From NCBI GenBank assembly GCA_963702175.1, contig OY969721.1, positions 620,001 through 684,000 of the forward strand: a DNA stretch of 64,000 nt, in the 5' to 3' direction. This DNA comes from VRUE01 sp963702175. Its GTDB lineage: Bacteria > Actinomycetota > Thermoleophilia > Solirubrobacterales > 70-9. This document shows, piece after piece, positions 1-8,400 of the stretch (position 1 is its first letter; each line of letters begins with the position of its first letter). Both the position numbers and the translations under genes were made by a program. Below the pieces are notes generated by a model. That model was not told the origin of the DNA. It ran no database searches and worked only from the letters and a program-made list of their open reading frames with translations.

Positions 1-1
1 G

Positions 2-553
2 CGCTCGCAGATCGCCTTCGTCAGCGACGACAGCTTCCTCTTCAGCGCCAGTGTCGCCGAGAACATCGCCTACGCCCGCCCCGACGCGACGCAGGCGGAG
101 ATCGAAGCGGCCGCGCGGCGCGCCCAGGCCGACGAGTTCATCCGCGATCTACCCGGCGGCTACGAAGCGCTCGTCGGCGAGCGCGGCCTCACCCTCTCCG
201 GCGGCCAGCGCCAGCGAATCGCGATCGCCCGCGCGCTGCTCGCCGATCCCCGCATCCTGATCCTCGATGACGCCACCTCCTCGGTCGATGCGACTACTGA
301 GGCGGCGATTAAGGCCGGCTTGCGCGAGGTGATGGCCGGCCGAACGACCTTCATCATCGCCCACCGCCTCTCGACCGTCTCACTCGCCGACGAGGTAGTG
401 GTGATGGATAGCGGCCAGATCGTCGACCGTGGCACCCACGAGGAGCTGCTCGACGGCTGCGGCTTCTACCGCGAGATCGCCGAGCACGGCCTCCCCGACT
501 CGGTCTTTTTGCAGCGCGATCTGGAGCAGCGCGAGGAGCTGGCACGACTTTGA
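2..553 (+). CDS. ABC exporter, C-terminal nucleotide-binding part (5' truncated by window)
   Basis: The reading frame is open from base 2 and shows the second half of an ABC exporter ATPase domain. It has a Q-loop-side segment, the signature LSGGQRQR, the Walker B segment ILILDDATSSVD and the H-loop AHRLST. The residue after the Walker B aspartate is Asp (LDD) instead of the catalytic Glu. This is typical of the degenerate subunit in heterodimeric exporters of the TM287/288 and BmrCD type. The next gene has the normal Glu and starts inside this stop codon, so the two are probably partners. The transmembrane domain lies outside the window. The substrate is unknown; multidrug or lipid export is a family-level guess. 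Confidence 0.9.
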   Translation, partial: RSQIAFVSDDSFLFSASVAENIAYARPDATQAEIEAAARRAQADEFIRDLPGGYEALVGERGLTLSGGQRQRIAIARALLADPRILILDDATSSVDATTEAAIKAGLREVMAGRTTFIIAHRLSTVSLADEVVVMDSGQIVDRGTHEELLDGCGFYREIAEHGLPDSVFLQRDLEQREELARL

Positions 554-2331
554 GCGCGACCCGCAACCTCTGGCGAGTGATTCGCGGCGAGGACCAGCGT
601 GGCCGCAAGCTGCGCTGGATGGCCGGGTTGCTGCGCCCCTACCGCGGCCGGGTCGCGCTGACATTCGTCGCGATGCTTGCCGCGACGGGTGCCGCGCTAG
701 CTCCCCCCTACCTCGCCGGACAGGCGATCGACGCGGGGATAGTCCCCGGCGACAGCGCTGCGCTGACCCGGATCGTCGTCGCCTTCCTCGCGATCGCCGT
801 TGTCTACGCGGGCGCCACCTACGCGCAGACGTACCTGGTCGGCTGGGTCGGCACCCGCGCCCTGCAGGATCTGCGCGAGCGGGTCTTCTCCCACCTGCAG
901 GCGATGTCGATCGGCTTCTTCACCCGACGCAGCCCCGGAGTGCTGATCTCGCGCATGACCAACGACATCGAGGCGCTCAACCAGCTCGTCACCAGCGGCG
1001 TGGTGACGCTGCTCTCGAGCACGCTGACCCTGGTCGGCGTGGTCGTCATCCTGCTCCTACTCGACCTGCAGCTGGCACTGGTCACCTTCCTCACCTTCCC
1101 CCTCGTCGCGATCGCGAGCGTCATCTTCCGGATCGCCTCGCACGGCGCCTACCGGGCCACGCGAGAGCGGATCGCCGCCGTCACCTCCTACCTGCAGGAG
1201 ACGCTCAGCGGCGTGCGGGTGGTGCGCAGCTTCGGCCAGGAGCCGCGCCACATGGCGGCGATGACCGAGCTCAACGAGGCCAACCGTGAGGCGAACATGA
1301 AGACGGTCTACCTCAACGCCTCCTACTTCCCCGCGGTCGAACTGCTCTCCGCCGTGGGTACCGCGGCGATCATCCTCTACGGCGGCAGCCAAGTGATTGA
1401 CAACGCGATTCAGGTCGGCGTCGTCGTCGCCTTCATCGGCTACCTCCAGGTCTTCTTCGACCCAATCCAGCAGCTATCCCAGCTCTACACCACCTACCAG
1501 CAGGGGATGGCAGCGCTCGACAAGATCTTCGAGCTGCTCGACACCGAGCCCGACATGGTCGACGCACCCGAGGCGATCGACCCGGGCGTACTGCGCGGCG
1601 AGATCGAGATGGAGAGCGTCTGGTTCTCCTACACCGATGGGGACTGGGCGCTGGAGGACGTCGACCTGCACGTGCCGCCCGGACAGACGCTGGCGCTGGT
1701 CGGCGCCACCGGGGCCGGCAAGTCGACCTTCGCCAAGCTGGTGGCGCGCTTCTACGACCCGCAGCAGGGACGGGTTCTGGTCGATGGACACGACCTGCGC
1801 GAGGTGCGCCAGCAGGCGCTGCGGCGCCAGCTCGGCATCGTCCCCCAAGAGGGGTTCCTCTTCTCCGGCAGCGTGCGCGAGAACGTCGCCTTCGGGCGGC
1901 CCGAGGCGACCCTCGAGGAGATCGAGGCGGCCGCGGCGGCCGTCGGCGCCACCGAGTTCATCGCGGCGCTGCCGGAAGGGATCGATACCGAGGTCGGCGA
2001 GCGCGGGGTTCAGCTATCCGCCGGGCAGCGACAGCTGGTCGCCTTCGCGCGGGCGCTGCTGGCCGAGCCGCGCATCCTGATTCTCGACGAGGCGACCTCG
2101 AACGTCGACGTACGGACCGAGAGGACGATCGAGCGAGGACTGGAGCGACTGCTGACGGGCCGCACCGCGATCGTCATCGCCCACCGCCTCTCGACCATCA
2201 GCCGCGCCGGTAAGATCGTCGTCCTCGAAGGGGGCCGGATCGCCGAGGCCGGCACGCACGAGGATCTGATCGAGGCGGGCGGCCCCTACGCGCGCCTCTA
2301 CGGCGCCTGGGAGGAGTCCTCGGCCGCCTGA
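550..2331 (+). CDS. ABC exporter, transmembrane plus ATPase half-transporter
   Basis: This 593-residue half-transporter has a six-helix exporter domain (about residues 30-330) and a C-terminal ATPase domain. The ATPase has Walker A GATGAGKST (about 385-393), signature LSAGQRQ (about 489), Walker B with catalytic Glu (LILDEATSNVD, about 510) and H-loop AHRLST. Length is normal for the family. The TTG start overlaps the upstream stop (TTGA), which implies translational coupling. With its canonical Glu and slightly altered signature (LSAGQ), it complements the neighbouring subunit that carries LSGGQ but Asp at the catalytic position. The pair probably forms one consensus and one degenerate ATP site. 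The substrate cannot be told from sequence. Confidence 0.93.
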   Translation: MSATRNLWRVIRGEDQRGRKLRWMAGLLRPYRGRVALTFVAMLAATGAALAPPYLAGQAIDAGIVPGDSAALTRIVVAFLAIAVVYAGATYAQTYLVGWVGTRALQDLRERVFSHLQAMSIGFFTRRSPGVLISRMTNDIEALNQLVTSGVVTLLSSTLTLVGVVVILLLLDLQLALVTFLTFPLVAIASVIFRIASHGAYRATRERIAAVTSYLQETLSGVRVVRSFGQEPRHMAAMTELNEANREANMKTVYLNASYFPAVELLSAVGTAAIILYGGSQVIDNAIQVGVVVAFIGYLQVFFDPIQQLSQLYTTYQQGMAALDKIFELLDTEPDMVDAPEAIDPGVLRGEIEMESVWFSYTDGDWALEDVDLHVPPGQTLALVGATGAGKSTFAKLVARFYDPQQGRVLVDGHDLREVRQQALRRQLGIVPQEGFLFSGSVRENVAFGRPEATLEEIEAAAAAVGATEFIAALPEGIDTEVGERGVQLSAGQRQLVAFARALLAEPRILILDEATSNVDVRTERTIERGLERLLTGRTAIVIAHRLSTISRAGKIVVLEGGRIAEAGTHEDLIEAGGPYARLYGAWEESSAA

Positions 2332-2337
2332 CTCACA

Positions 2338-2381
2338 GCGTTCGCTGTTTCATAGGCCTCAGCCCGGCAAACAGCGAACGC
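2338..2381. terminator. Hairpin between convergent genes
   Basis: A perfect 13-bp inverted repeat (GCGTTCGCTGTTT, 2338-2350, with its complement at 2369-2381) encloses an 18-nt loop. It lies between the stop codons of two convergent genes, where a bidirectional terminator is expected. No clear T-run follows on either strand, so its efficiency as an intrinsic terminator is uncertain. Confidence 0.55.
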
Positions 2382-2388
2382 GCTCGCG

Positions 2389-3108
2389 TCAGCCGGGACC
2401 GATGCCGCCGGAGCCGCCGCCTGTTTCGGGGGCCCCGCCACCTTCCGTCCCGCCACCAGCTTCGGCGCCGCCGCCGGTGCTCCCGGCTCCACCAGTTTCG
2501 GGCGCTGGTTCGACTTCTTCGGGAGCCACTTCCGCTTCTTCTTCGAGGGCTTCGGGCGCGATTTCTTCTTCGAGCGGGGCTTCCGTCGCCGCGGAACCCG
2601 ACACCGGGGCGCTAGGTCCCGCGCCGCAGTCTTCGAAGCCGTAGGACTGCGCCTCGGACTGGAAGGAGGTCAGGGCCGAGGAGGCGCCCGATTCCGCCGT
2701 GGCGAGGCCAGTGCTGTCTCCCCGTTCGGCCGCCAGCTTCACTTCGCCCTCCGCTTGCGAGAGCGCATCGGCGGCGCTGGAGAATTCGGGATAGCCGTCG
2801 GTTTCCGCGGGAGTCCCCAGGCGCTTAAGGCTTTCGACCATGCCGACGTAGAGGTCTGCAACCTGCCCGGCCGTCCCACCCGCCACTTCCGTTTCGCTGG
2901 CGCCGATGCCGCCGATCGCCGCGTTGACCTCGGCGCAGATCGCGTCGCCCTGTTCGATCAGCTCGTCCTTGGTCAGCGCCGTCGTCGTCGGGATCGTCGC
3001 TTCGGGAGCCGATTCGGTCGTCTCGTCATCACCGCCGCCGCAGCCGGCGATCGCCAGCGCGGCGAGTGGCAGCGCAGCAGTGAGCAGGAGGCGGTCGCGG
3101 ACGCTCAT
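2389..3108 (-). CDS. Putative lipoprotein with acidic/Gly-rich C-terminal tail
   Basis: The 239-residue product starts with a lipoprotein signal peptide whose lipobox is LAIAGC (Cys about 23), followed by a GGGDDETTES spacer. The middle (about 45-160) is a helical, Ala-rich domain with two Cys (CAEVN.., FEDCG) that could pair. The last 75 residues are low-complexity: Glu/Pro-rich, then Gly/Glu/Thr-rich. This layout suits a membrane-anchored extracellular protein with a flexible cell-wall-spanning tail. I do not recognise the folded domain. It faces the ABC exporter genes convergently and lies just downstream of a tRNA gene on the same strand. Confidence 0.75.
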   Translation of the reverse strand: MSVRDRLLLTAALPLAALAIAGCGGGDDETTESAPEATIPTTTALTKDELIEQGDAICAEVNAAIGGIGASETEVAGGTAGQVADLYVGMVESLKRLGTPAETDGYPEFSSAADALSQAEGEVKLAAERGDSTGLATAESGASSALTSFQSEAQSYGFEDCGAGPSAPVSGSAATEAPLEEEIAPEALEEEAEVAPEEVEPAPETGGAGSTGGGAEAGGGTEGGGAPETGGGSGGIGPG

Positions 3109-3113
3109 TTCAG

Positions 3114-3184
3114 CTGCGGCCCAGGGACTCGAACCCCGACTACCTCGTCCAGAGCGAGGCGTGCTGCCATTACACCAGGCCGCA
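3114..3184 (-). tRNA. tRNA-Gln (anticodon CUG)
   Basis: The minus strand folds into a complete cloverleaf. It has a 7-bp acceptor stem (TGCGGCC with GGCCGCA), anticodon stem CCTCG/CGAGG around the loop CTCTGGA (anticodon CTG), and T-arm CGGGG-TTCGAGT-CCCTG. The discriminator is G and no CCA is encoded. The anticodon reads CAG, giving glutamine. Confidence 0.93.
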
Positions 3185-3214
3185 TCGGTGAGGCCTTGGA
3201 AGGATATCCGCTCC

Positions 3215-3260
3215 CGTCTGATGCATTTTGACCCCTATAGGGTCATCAATGCATCAGACG
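3215..3260. repeat. Palindromic intergenic element, copy 1
   Basis: This imperfect palindrome has outer arms CGTCTGATGCATT and AATGCATCAGACG and inner arms TGACCC/GGGTCA around CTATA. It covers the stop codon of the minus-strand oxidoreductase gene. A 41-bp stretch (3215-3255) recurs exactly, reverse-complemented, at 25862-25902, also just after a gene and in the same orientation relative to it. It may act as a terminator or a dispersed palindromic repeat. Confidence 0.8.
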
Positions 3261-4486
3261 ATTGCCGAAAGGTCGCTGTCGGGGTCGGCGATCTGGGCCT
3301 TGGCGGCGAAGACGTCGACGCGGTCGGCGAGGAGGCGGCGGGCCTCGGCGAGGTCTTCGGAACGGTCGACGCTGAGCGCGCCGGCGACGCGGTCGTCCTT
3401 CAGGTACCAGACCGAGAACTGGCCAGAGTCGCGGTCGCCGCGCCAGACCTCCTCGTCCCACTCATAAGCGGGCCCGACGTACTCGAGCCCGGCCCAGTCG
3501 GCGAGGTCGCTGAAGAAGTAAGGAACGACGTCGTAGTCGCGCTCCTCACCGAGCATGTTGCGAGCGACGTGCATCCCCTGCTGCATTGCGACGTCCCAGT
3601 GCTCGACCCGCAGGCGGCGCCCATGGACAACGCTGTCGTAGGAGCAGCAGTCGCCCGCTGCGTAGATCCCCTCCACTGAGCTCTGCAGCTTCGAGTCGCA
3701 GACGATGCCGTCGTCGACCTCGAGCCCGGCGCGCTGGGCCAGCATCGCGTCGGGGCGCACCCCGGCGCCGACCACGGCCGCGCCGCACTCGACCGCGAGC
3801 CCGCTCTTGGCCAGCACCGCCTTGACCCGGCCGTCGCCCTCGAAAGCCTCCAGCTCCTCGCCGCCGTGGATCGTGACCCCCTTCGACTCGAGCAGCTCGT
3901 GGAACCAGCAGCCGGCGTCCTCGCCGAAGGTGCGCGAGAGAACCACGTCCTCCATCGTCACGATCGTGCAATTGACGCCCTTCGCGGTCAACGAGGCGGC
4001 AACCTCGCAGCCGATGTAGCTGCCGCCGACCAGGACCACGCGCTCCGCTGCCTCGGCGTCGGCACGGATCGCGTCGGAGTTGCCGTAGGCGCGCAGGTAG
4101 TGGATGCCCTCGTTCTCGGCGCCCTCGACGCGGAGAATGTTGACCATCGCGCCGGTGCCGAGCAGCGCCTTACCGAAGGCCACCTCTTCCCCACCCTGAA
4201 GCTTCGCCGTGCGAGCCGTCGGGTCGAGCGACATCACGTTGGCTCCGGTGCGCAGCTCGACCTCGTTCTCCTCATACCAGCCCGGCGAGTTGACGTAGGC
4301 GTCCTCGCGCCCTGCCTCGCCGCGCAGGTACTCCTTGGAGAGCGGCGGCCGTTCGTAGGGCGGCTCCGGCTCACGCCCGACCAGCAGGATCGACCCCTCG
4401 GCGCCGCGCTTGCGCAACTCGGCGGCGCAGTTGGCCGAAGCGAGGCCGCCGCCGATGAGGAGAAAGTCGACCTCGCGGTCGGCCAT
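3254..4486 (-). CDS. FAD-dependent NAD(P)H oxidoreductase (ferredoxin-reductase family)
   Basis: This 410-residue flavoprotein has an N-terminal FAD dinucleotide motif (IGGGLASANCA, about 11-21) and a second Rossmann motif for NAD(P)H (VVLVGGSYIGCE, about 150). It also has the FAD-binding YAAGDCC segment (about 285) and a C-terminal dimerisation-like domain. The pattern fits the rhodocoxin/putidaredoxin reductase group, which transfers electrons from NAD(P)H to a ferredoxin or P450 partner. No ferredoxin or P450 gene is adjacent, so the partner is unknown. It is followed by the TrkA-like genes upstream on the same strand with only a few bases between them, which suggests shared transcription. 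The palindromic repeat overlaps its stop codon. Confidence 0.88.
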   Translation of the reverse strand: MADREVDFLLIGGGLASANCAAELRKRGAEGSILLVGREPEPPYERPPLSKEYLRGEAGREDAYVNSPGWYEENEVELRTGANVMSLDPTARTAKLQGGEEVAFGKALLGTGAMVNILRVEGAENEGIHYLRAYGNSDAIRADAEAAERVVLVGGSYIGCEVAASLTAKGVNCTIVTMEDVVLSRTFGEDAGCWFHELLESKGVTIHGGEELEAFEGDGRVKAVLAKSGLAVECGAAVVGAGVRPDAMLAQRAGLEVDDGIVCDSKLQSSVEGIYAAGDCCSYDSVVHGRRLRVEHWDVAMQQGMHVARNMLGEERDYDVVPYFFSDLADWAGLEYVGPAYEWDEEVWRGDRDSGQFSVWYLKDDRVAGALSVDRSEDLAEARRLLADRVDVFAAKAQIADPDSDLSAIV

Positions 4487-4490
4487 CGAT

Positions 4491-5174
4491 TCAGCTCTCA
4501 GCGGCGGCGCCGTTGCCGCCGGGACCGAACAGCGCCTTCAGGTCGTCCTCACGGCCCGGGTCGAGGACGGCGAGGATCTCGTCGCCCGCTTCGAGCACGG
4601 TGTCGGGGCCGGGGACGAAGCCCTTGCCCGCACGCAGAACCGAGATCAGCAGGCTCCCTTCCGGCATCTCGAGGTCGCCGACCCGGCGCCCGGTGACGAC
4701 GGAGTCCTGGCCGAGCAGCATCTCGATGATCTCCAGCTGCTCCTCCTGCAGGTCGAGCAGGTGGATCAGGCCGTACTCGGGCACCTCGTGCTCGATCAGG
4801 CGCAGGATCAGGTCAGTGGCGGAGACCACCGGTTTGATCCCGAGCAGGTCGAAGTGCTCGCGGTTGCGCGGGTTGTTGACGCGGGCGATCACCTGGCCGA
4901 CCTCGTACTTCTCGCGGGCGACCTGGCAGATCAGCATGTTGTCCTCGTCGTCGCCGGTGACGGCGATGACCATGTCGGCGCGCTGGATCCCGGCCCGCTC
5001 CAGCACCCAGAGCTCGGAGGCATCGCCGTAGGTGATGTTGTGCTCGAGCTCCTGCTCGACCATCAGGTAGCGGCGCCGGTTGCTCTCGATCGCGGTCACC
5101 TCGTGGCCCTTTTCGAGCAGCTCGCGGGTCAGGTTCCAACCGACCTTGCCCGCTCCGACGACGATGATGTACAC
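4491..5174 (-). CDS. trkA: TrkA-type potassium uptake regulatory protein (N and C domains)
   Basis: The 227-residue protein begins with a Rossmann NAD(H)-binding RCK-N domain (VVGAGKVGWNL, followed by acidic strand ends and VIAVTGDDEDN). It ends with an RCK-C domain (about 140-215). Such proteins sit on the cytoplasmic face of Trk/Ktr K+ channels and gate them by nucleotide binding. I chose the GTG start at 5174, two bases after the upstream stop, because it begins directly at the first beta-strand; a longer in-frame extension lacks similarity. No TrkH/KtrB membrane subunit is in the window, but APC permeases follow upstream in the same operon. Confidence 0.9.
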   Translation of the reverse strand: MYIIVVGAGKVGWNLTRELLEKGHEVTAIESNRRRYLMVEQELEHNITYGDASELWVLERAGIQRADMVIAVTGDDEDNMLICQVAREKYEVGQVIARVNNPRNREHFDLLGIKPVVSATDLILRLIEHEVPEYGLIHLLDLQEEQLEIIEMLLGQDSVVTGRRVGDLEMPEGSLLISVLRAGKGFVPGPDTVLEAGDEILAVLDPGREDDLKALFGPGGNGAAAES

Positions 5175-5176
5175 GC

Positions 5177-5647
5177 TCAGACCGCCTCGCGCTGGGTGCC
5201 GGCGCCGCCGGCGCCGTTGCGTTGGGCACCGTCGCGCACGGCGCTCTCCAGCATGTCGATCGCGACCCGGGTCGGGCAGATCGTGTGTACGCCCTGGCGC
5301 TGGTACCACTCGGCCCGCAGCGGGTCGAGGATCCGCGCGATCACCGTCGGCACCTCATAGCGGCGCTGGGCGATCTGGGCGATCACGATGTTGGTGTTGT
5401 CGCCGTCGGTGGAGGCGATGAAGGCATCGGCCTTCTCGATCCCGGCGGCGACCAGCGCGTCCGTCTCGAGGCCGGCGCCGACGGTGAAGTGGCCGCCGTG
5501 GTCCTCCCAGCCCTTCTCGAGCCCAACCTCGAGCCTGGCGTGGGACTCAGGGTCCTCGTCGAGGCAGGAGACCTCGTGACCCTCGCGCAGCATCGCCCGC
5601 GCCACCGAGGAGCCGACCCGCCCACAGCCCACAATCAGGATGAACAT
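5177..5647 (-). CDS. TrkA-type NAD-binding protein, N domain only
   Basis: This 156-residue protein has only an RCK-N Rossmann fold (LIVGCGRVGSSVA at the start, then DEDPES and FIASTDGDNTN). It lacks the RCK-C ligand domain and ends in a short Gly/Ala-rich tail. It is directly upstream of, and almost touching, the longer TrkA homologue. The pair may form a hetero-oligomeric gating ring for a K+ transporter. The ATG at 5647 fits the start of the first strand. Confidence 0.88.
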   Translation of the reverse strand: MFILIVGCGRVGSSVARAMLREGHEVSCLDEDPESHARLEVGLEKGWEDHGGHFTVGAGLETDALVAAGIEKADAFIASTDGDNTNIVIAQIAQRRYEVPTVIARILDPLRAEWYQRQGVHTICPTRVAIDMLESAVRDGAQRNGAGGAGTQREAV

Positions 5648-5656
5648 GCCCTGATA

Positions 5657-7627
5657 CTAGGCCGATTCAGTGTCGGGAGGCGCGGTCAGGAGGACCCGGC
5701 AGGGGGCCTTCTTTAGCACGTACTCGGTTGCGGCGCCGATCTCGGCTGGCTTCTTCTCCGCGATCCCGCCGAGGGTGGCGCCGCCGCGGATCTTGGTCGG
5801 CGGCTCGGCGCCGACGACGATCGCCTCGGCGCCGTTGCGCCGGGCGGCCTCGACGATCCCGGCGCCGACGTCGCGGGCACGGATCAGCTCGACGCCGATG
5901 GCGACGTCCTCGTACTCCTCTCCCACCTCGCGGGCCCGCTCCAGCGCCTGCTGTGCCTGCTGTGCCTGCTCTGGAGGCAGGTCGCCGTCGAGCGCCTCGC
6001 TCAGCGGCACCGCGACCACGTAGACGAGGTCGAGCCGGGCGTCCTCGACCTGGCCGTCCGATTGCGCCTGCTCGGCTGCGGCGAGCCGGCCTGCAGTCGA
6101 GACGATGTCGTCGTCGAGCGCGGTGCCGAAGACCGGAACGAGGATGCGACGAAAGGCGACCTCGGGGACCTGCTTGGTCAGCGCCCGCTCGCTGACCGTG
6201 ACCCGCCTGGTCAGGGTCGTGCCCTCGAAAACCTTGCGGTAGACGACGTAGAAGAGCAGGCCGAAGGCCATCCAGCCGCCGCCGACCCAGCGGGCAGTGT
6301 CGTGGTAGGCGAGCACGCTGAGGAAGGCGAGGCCGCTGACCAGGGCGGCGAAGATCGCCGGCGCCGGCAGCCGGGCGCCGCGCCAGGTGAAGTTCCAGCC
6401 GACCCGAAAGGGCCGGGGGCGATCGGGGTCGGTGATGCGCAGGCGCACGATCGAGAGGTGGGCGATCGTGATCGCCAAGGTGGCGCCAAATGCGTAAAGG
6501 CCGGCGAGCAGCTTCACGTCGGCGGGGATGACAAGTCCGAGCGCGATCAGCCCACAGAGTGCGATTGCCACATGTGGCGTCGGGTGGCTCTTGCCGAGCT
6601 TGCCAAGCCAGCTTGGGATCTGGCGGTTGATCGCCAGCGTGTAGATGTGGCGGGAGACGCCGAGCATCGCCGTACTCGCCGCCCAGACCAAGACGGGTGT
6701 GGCGACAAGGGCGACGATCCAGCGCATCGAGTCCGCCACCCATGCCGGTTTGTAGGCGGAGACCACGCCGAGAAGCGGCGCCTCTACGAACTCGTTACCG
6801 AGGGCGGTCTCGGGCCCTTGAGGCCCGGCGACCACCGGCACCGCCATCAGCGCGATCGCGGCCATCCCCGCGTAGACGAGTGGCACGGCGACGACGCCGA
6901 GGGTGACGACCCGCCGCAGGTCCCGCCGCCGGACCTCGATGTCCGGGGCGAGGTCGGAGGCGGCCTCGATCCCGGCGTAGGCGAGCATCGCGATCACGCC
7001 GGCGTAGACGATGTCGGTGAAGTTGGGGTCGGTGAAGAGGTCGAGCTGGTCGGTCAACCGGTCCGGGTGAAAGACCGCGAGCAGTCCGACCGCGACCACC
7101 GCCAGCTGCAGGGCGATGTCGGCAAGCGCCAGCGTGGCGAGCCATGCCTGCCGCCCCCTGCCGGTGATGTTGAGAACGTTGAGGGCGCAAGCGACAAGGA
7201 TCACTGCGGCGGCGACGCCGATCTCCCAGCCCGGATCGGCGAGGTTGCCGGAAACCGGCTGCAGGTAGTGCGGGACGGAGATCGCCGCCAGGGCGAGGAC
7301 GATCAGGTAGTCGATCAGAATCGCCCAGCCGGCGATGAAAGCGATCAGCTCGTTGAAGGCGTGGCGGGCGAAGCTGGAGGAGCCGCCGCGCTCGCGTAGC
7401 ATCGCGCCGCCCTCGACGTAGGTGAGCGCGGTGAGGCCGAAGAGCAGCCCCGCGGCGAGGAAGATCAGCGGCGTGAGGCCAAGACCCCGGTCGGCGACGA
7501 CCCCGAGCGCGAAGTAGATCGAGAATCCGATCGAGGAGTAGACGGCGGCGAAGAGCCAGGGCACGCCGAGGCCGCGACGCAGCAGCGGCGAGGGCCGCAG
7601 GGGCGGACGCTGCTCCGGAGCGCTCAC
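5657..7627 (-). CDS. APC-family permease with C-terminal universal stress (USP) domain
   Basis: The 656-residue protein has about 12 predicted transmembrane helices (about residues 20-455) of the amino acid-polyamine-organocation superfamily. A cytoplasmic USP-like domain follows (about 495-650), with RRILVPVFGT near its start and AIVVGAEPP / CRVLLTAPP near its end. USP domains bind nucleotides and can regulate transporters. The ATG overlaps the stop of a small membrane protein gene (7624-7627), indicating coupling. The substrate could be amino acids or K+ (KUP and APC folds are related); the TrkA genes downstream make a potassium or osmotic role worth considering. Confidence 0.87.
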   Translation of the reverse strand: MSAPEQRPPLRPSPLLRRGLGVPWLFAAVYSSIGFSIYFALGVVADRGLGLTPLIFLAAGLLFGLTALTYVEGGAMLRERGGSSSFARHAFNELIAFIAGWAILIDYLIVLALAAISVPHYLQPVSGNLADPGWEIGVAAAVILVACALNVLNITGRGRQAWLATLALADIALQLAVVAVGLLAVFHPDRLTDQLDLFTDPNFTDIVYAGVIAMLAYAGIEAASDLAPDIEVRRRDLRRVVTLGVVAVPLVYAGMAAIALMAVPVVAGPQGPETALGNEFVEAPLLGVVSAYKPAWVADSMRWIVALVATPVLVWAASTAMLGVSRHIYTLAINRQIPSWLGKLGKSHPTPHVAIALCGLIALGLVIPADVKLLAGLYAFGATLAITIAHLSIVRLRITDPDRPRPFRVGWNFTWRGARLPAPAIFAALVSGLAFLSVLAYHDTARWVGGGWMAFGLLFYVVYRKVFEGTTLTRRVTVSERALTKQVPEVAFRRILVPVFGTALDDDIVSTAGRLAAAEQAQSDGQVEDARLDLVYVVAVPLSEALDGDLPPEQAQQAQQALERAREVGEEYEDVAIGVELIRARDVGAGIVEAARRNGAEAIVVGAEPPTKIRGGATLGGIAEKKPAEIGAATEYVLKKAPCRVLLTAPPDTESA

Positions 7628-7818
7628 GGGTTCATCCGCGCTGAGACCCAGAGGCGGCCGACGCCGACGGTGACGAAGGCGACGCCGAGCAGCGTCCCGA
7701 CCGAGAGTGGGCCTCCGCCCGCAGCGAGAGTCGTCACCAGGATCGCCAGGCCGATGGCGACGAAGGCGACGGAGAGGGCGCGGACAGAACCACGATAGAT
7801 CCGCTCGGGAGAGGCCAT
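7624..7818 (-). CDS. Small two-helix membrane protein
   Basis: This 64-residue protein has two hydrophobic segments, SVAFVAIGLAILVTTLAAG and SVGTLLGVAFVTVGVGRLWV, joined by a short Gly-rich turn. It ends in a basic cap. It overlaps the start of the APC-USP permease by four bases and is probably the first gene of that operon. The coupling suggests an accessory subunit, but no family is recognised. Confidence 0.75.
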   Translation of the reverse strand: MASPERIYRGSVRALSVAFVAIGLAILVTTLAAGGGPLSVGTLLGVAFVTVGVGRLWVSARMNP

Positions 7819-7929
7819 CGTGGCGATTCTAGGCGGGTGCGTCCAGCCAAGCCCCTGTCGCGAAAACGTATCCGGTAGACACGCCTCAGTCCGGCGCGTC
7901 GCGCCGGACTGGCGACTCCTGGTCGGGGG

Positions 7930-7998
7930 TTACCTGCGCCGGTCGAGCACGAGTATCAGGATGACCAGGGCCTGGATCAATGCAATTACTTCAAGCAT
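7930..7998 (-). CDS. 22-residue single-span membrane peptide
   Basis: A very short gene reads ATG to TAA. It is preceded by a strong ribosome binding site, TAAGGAG, five bases before the ATG. The product begins MLEVIALIQ, continues as an unbroken hydrophobic helix (ALVILILVL) and ends in DRRR, giving a positive cytoplasmic end. Size and shape resemble KdpF-like subunits of transport complexes, though similarity at this length proves nothing. It lies between the TrkA/APC operon and the divergent APC-USP gene, downstream of a leader with strong hairpins. It is too short for ordinary gene finders. Confidence 0.55.
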   Translation of the reverse strand: MLEVIALIQALVILILVLDRRR

Positions 7999-8045
7999 CT
8001 CTGCTCCTTAAATCGGTTACGCCCGGGCAGGCATCCGCTCGCCGC

Positions 8046-8153
8046 TTTTCGCCCCCTCGGATCGCGTTACGCCTCGGTCGCGCCCAGCTCGGATCGAGCT
8101 TGGACTTTCGGCACGGGGGCGAAAAATCTGGGGGGAAAGCCGCAGGCTTTTCC
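8046..8153. other. Candidate structured RNA leader in the 7999-8400 intergenic region
   Basis: An 11-bp perfect stem (TTTTCGCCCCC, 8046-8056, with GGGGGCGAAAA, 8115-8125) closes an approximately 58-nt region that can itself form short stems. A second hairpin (GGAAAGCC/GGCTTTTCC) follows at about 8133-8153. On the minus strand this would be the leader of the 22-residue membrane peptide. I looked for a c-di-AMP (ydaO) or Mg2+ riboswitch consensus and did not find it. The remainder up to 8400 holds a possible -10 (TATATT, about 8363) for the plus-strand permease and no other gene. Confidence 0.4.
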
Positions 8154-8400
8154 GGATGCTCAGGAGGGTGGAATCGAGAAAGGGGTTGAGATCGAAGTGA
8201 TGAGAGGGGTTCAGGTTTTGGTCAGACCGATGCTCAGCCTCGGCCGGTGCAGACAGTTCCCGATTGGGGGGCGGCGGATTGCGATTTACTCGTGAGTCTT
8301 TTCTAGGGTCTCGCGTCGACGGCGAGCTGACCCGCGCTCACGTCCAGCGAGCGGCGGCGTCCCTATATTCGCCGTAATGCATCTTCCCGCCGGCGCCTAG

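Noticed and set aside
8000..8250. Possible c-di-AMP (ydaO) or Mg2+ riboswitch upstream of transport genes
   Set aside because: The conserved core text of these classes is not present on either strand; only unassigned hairpins are visible.
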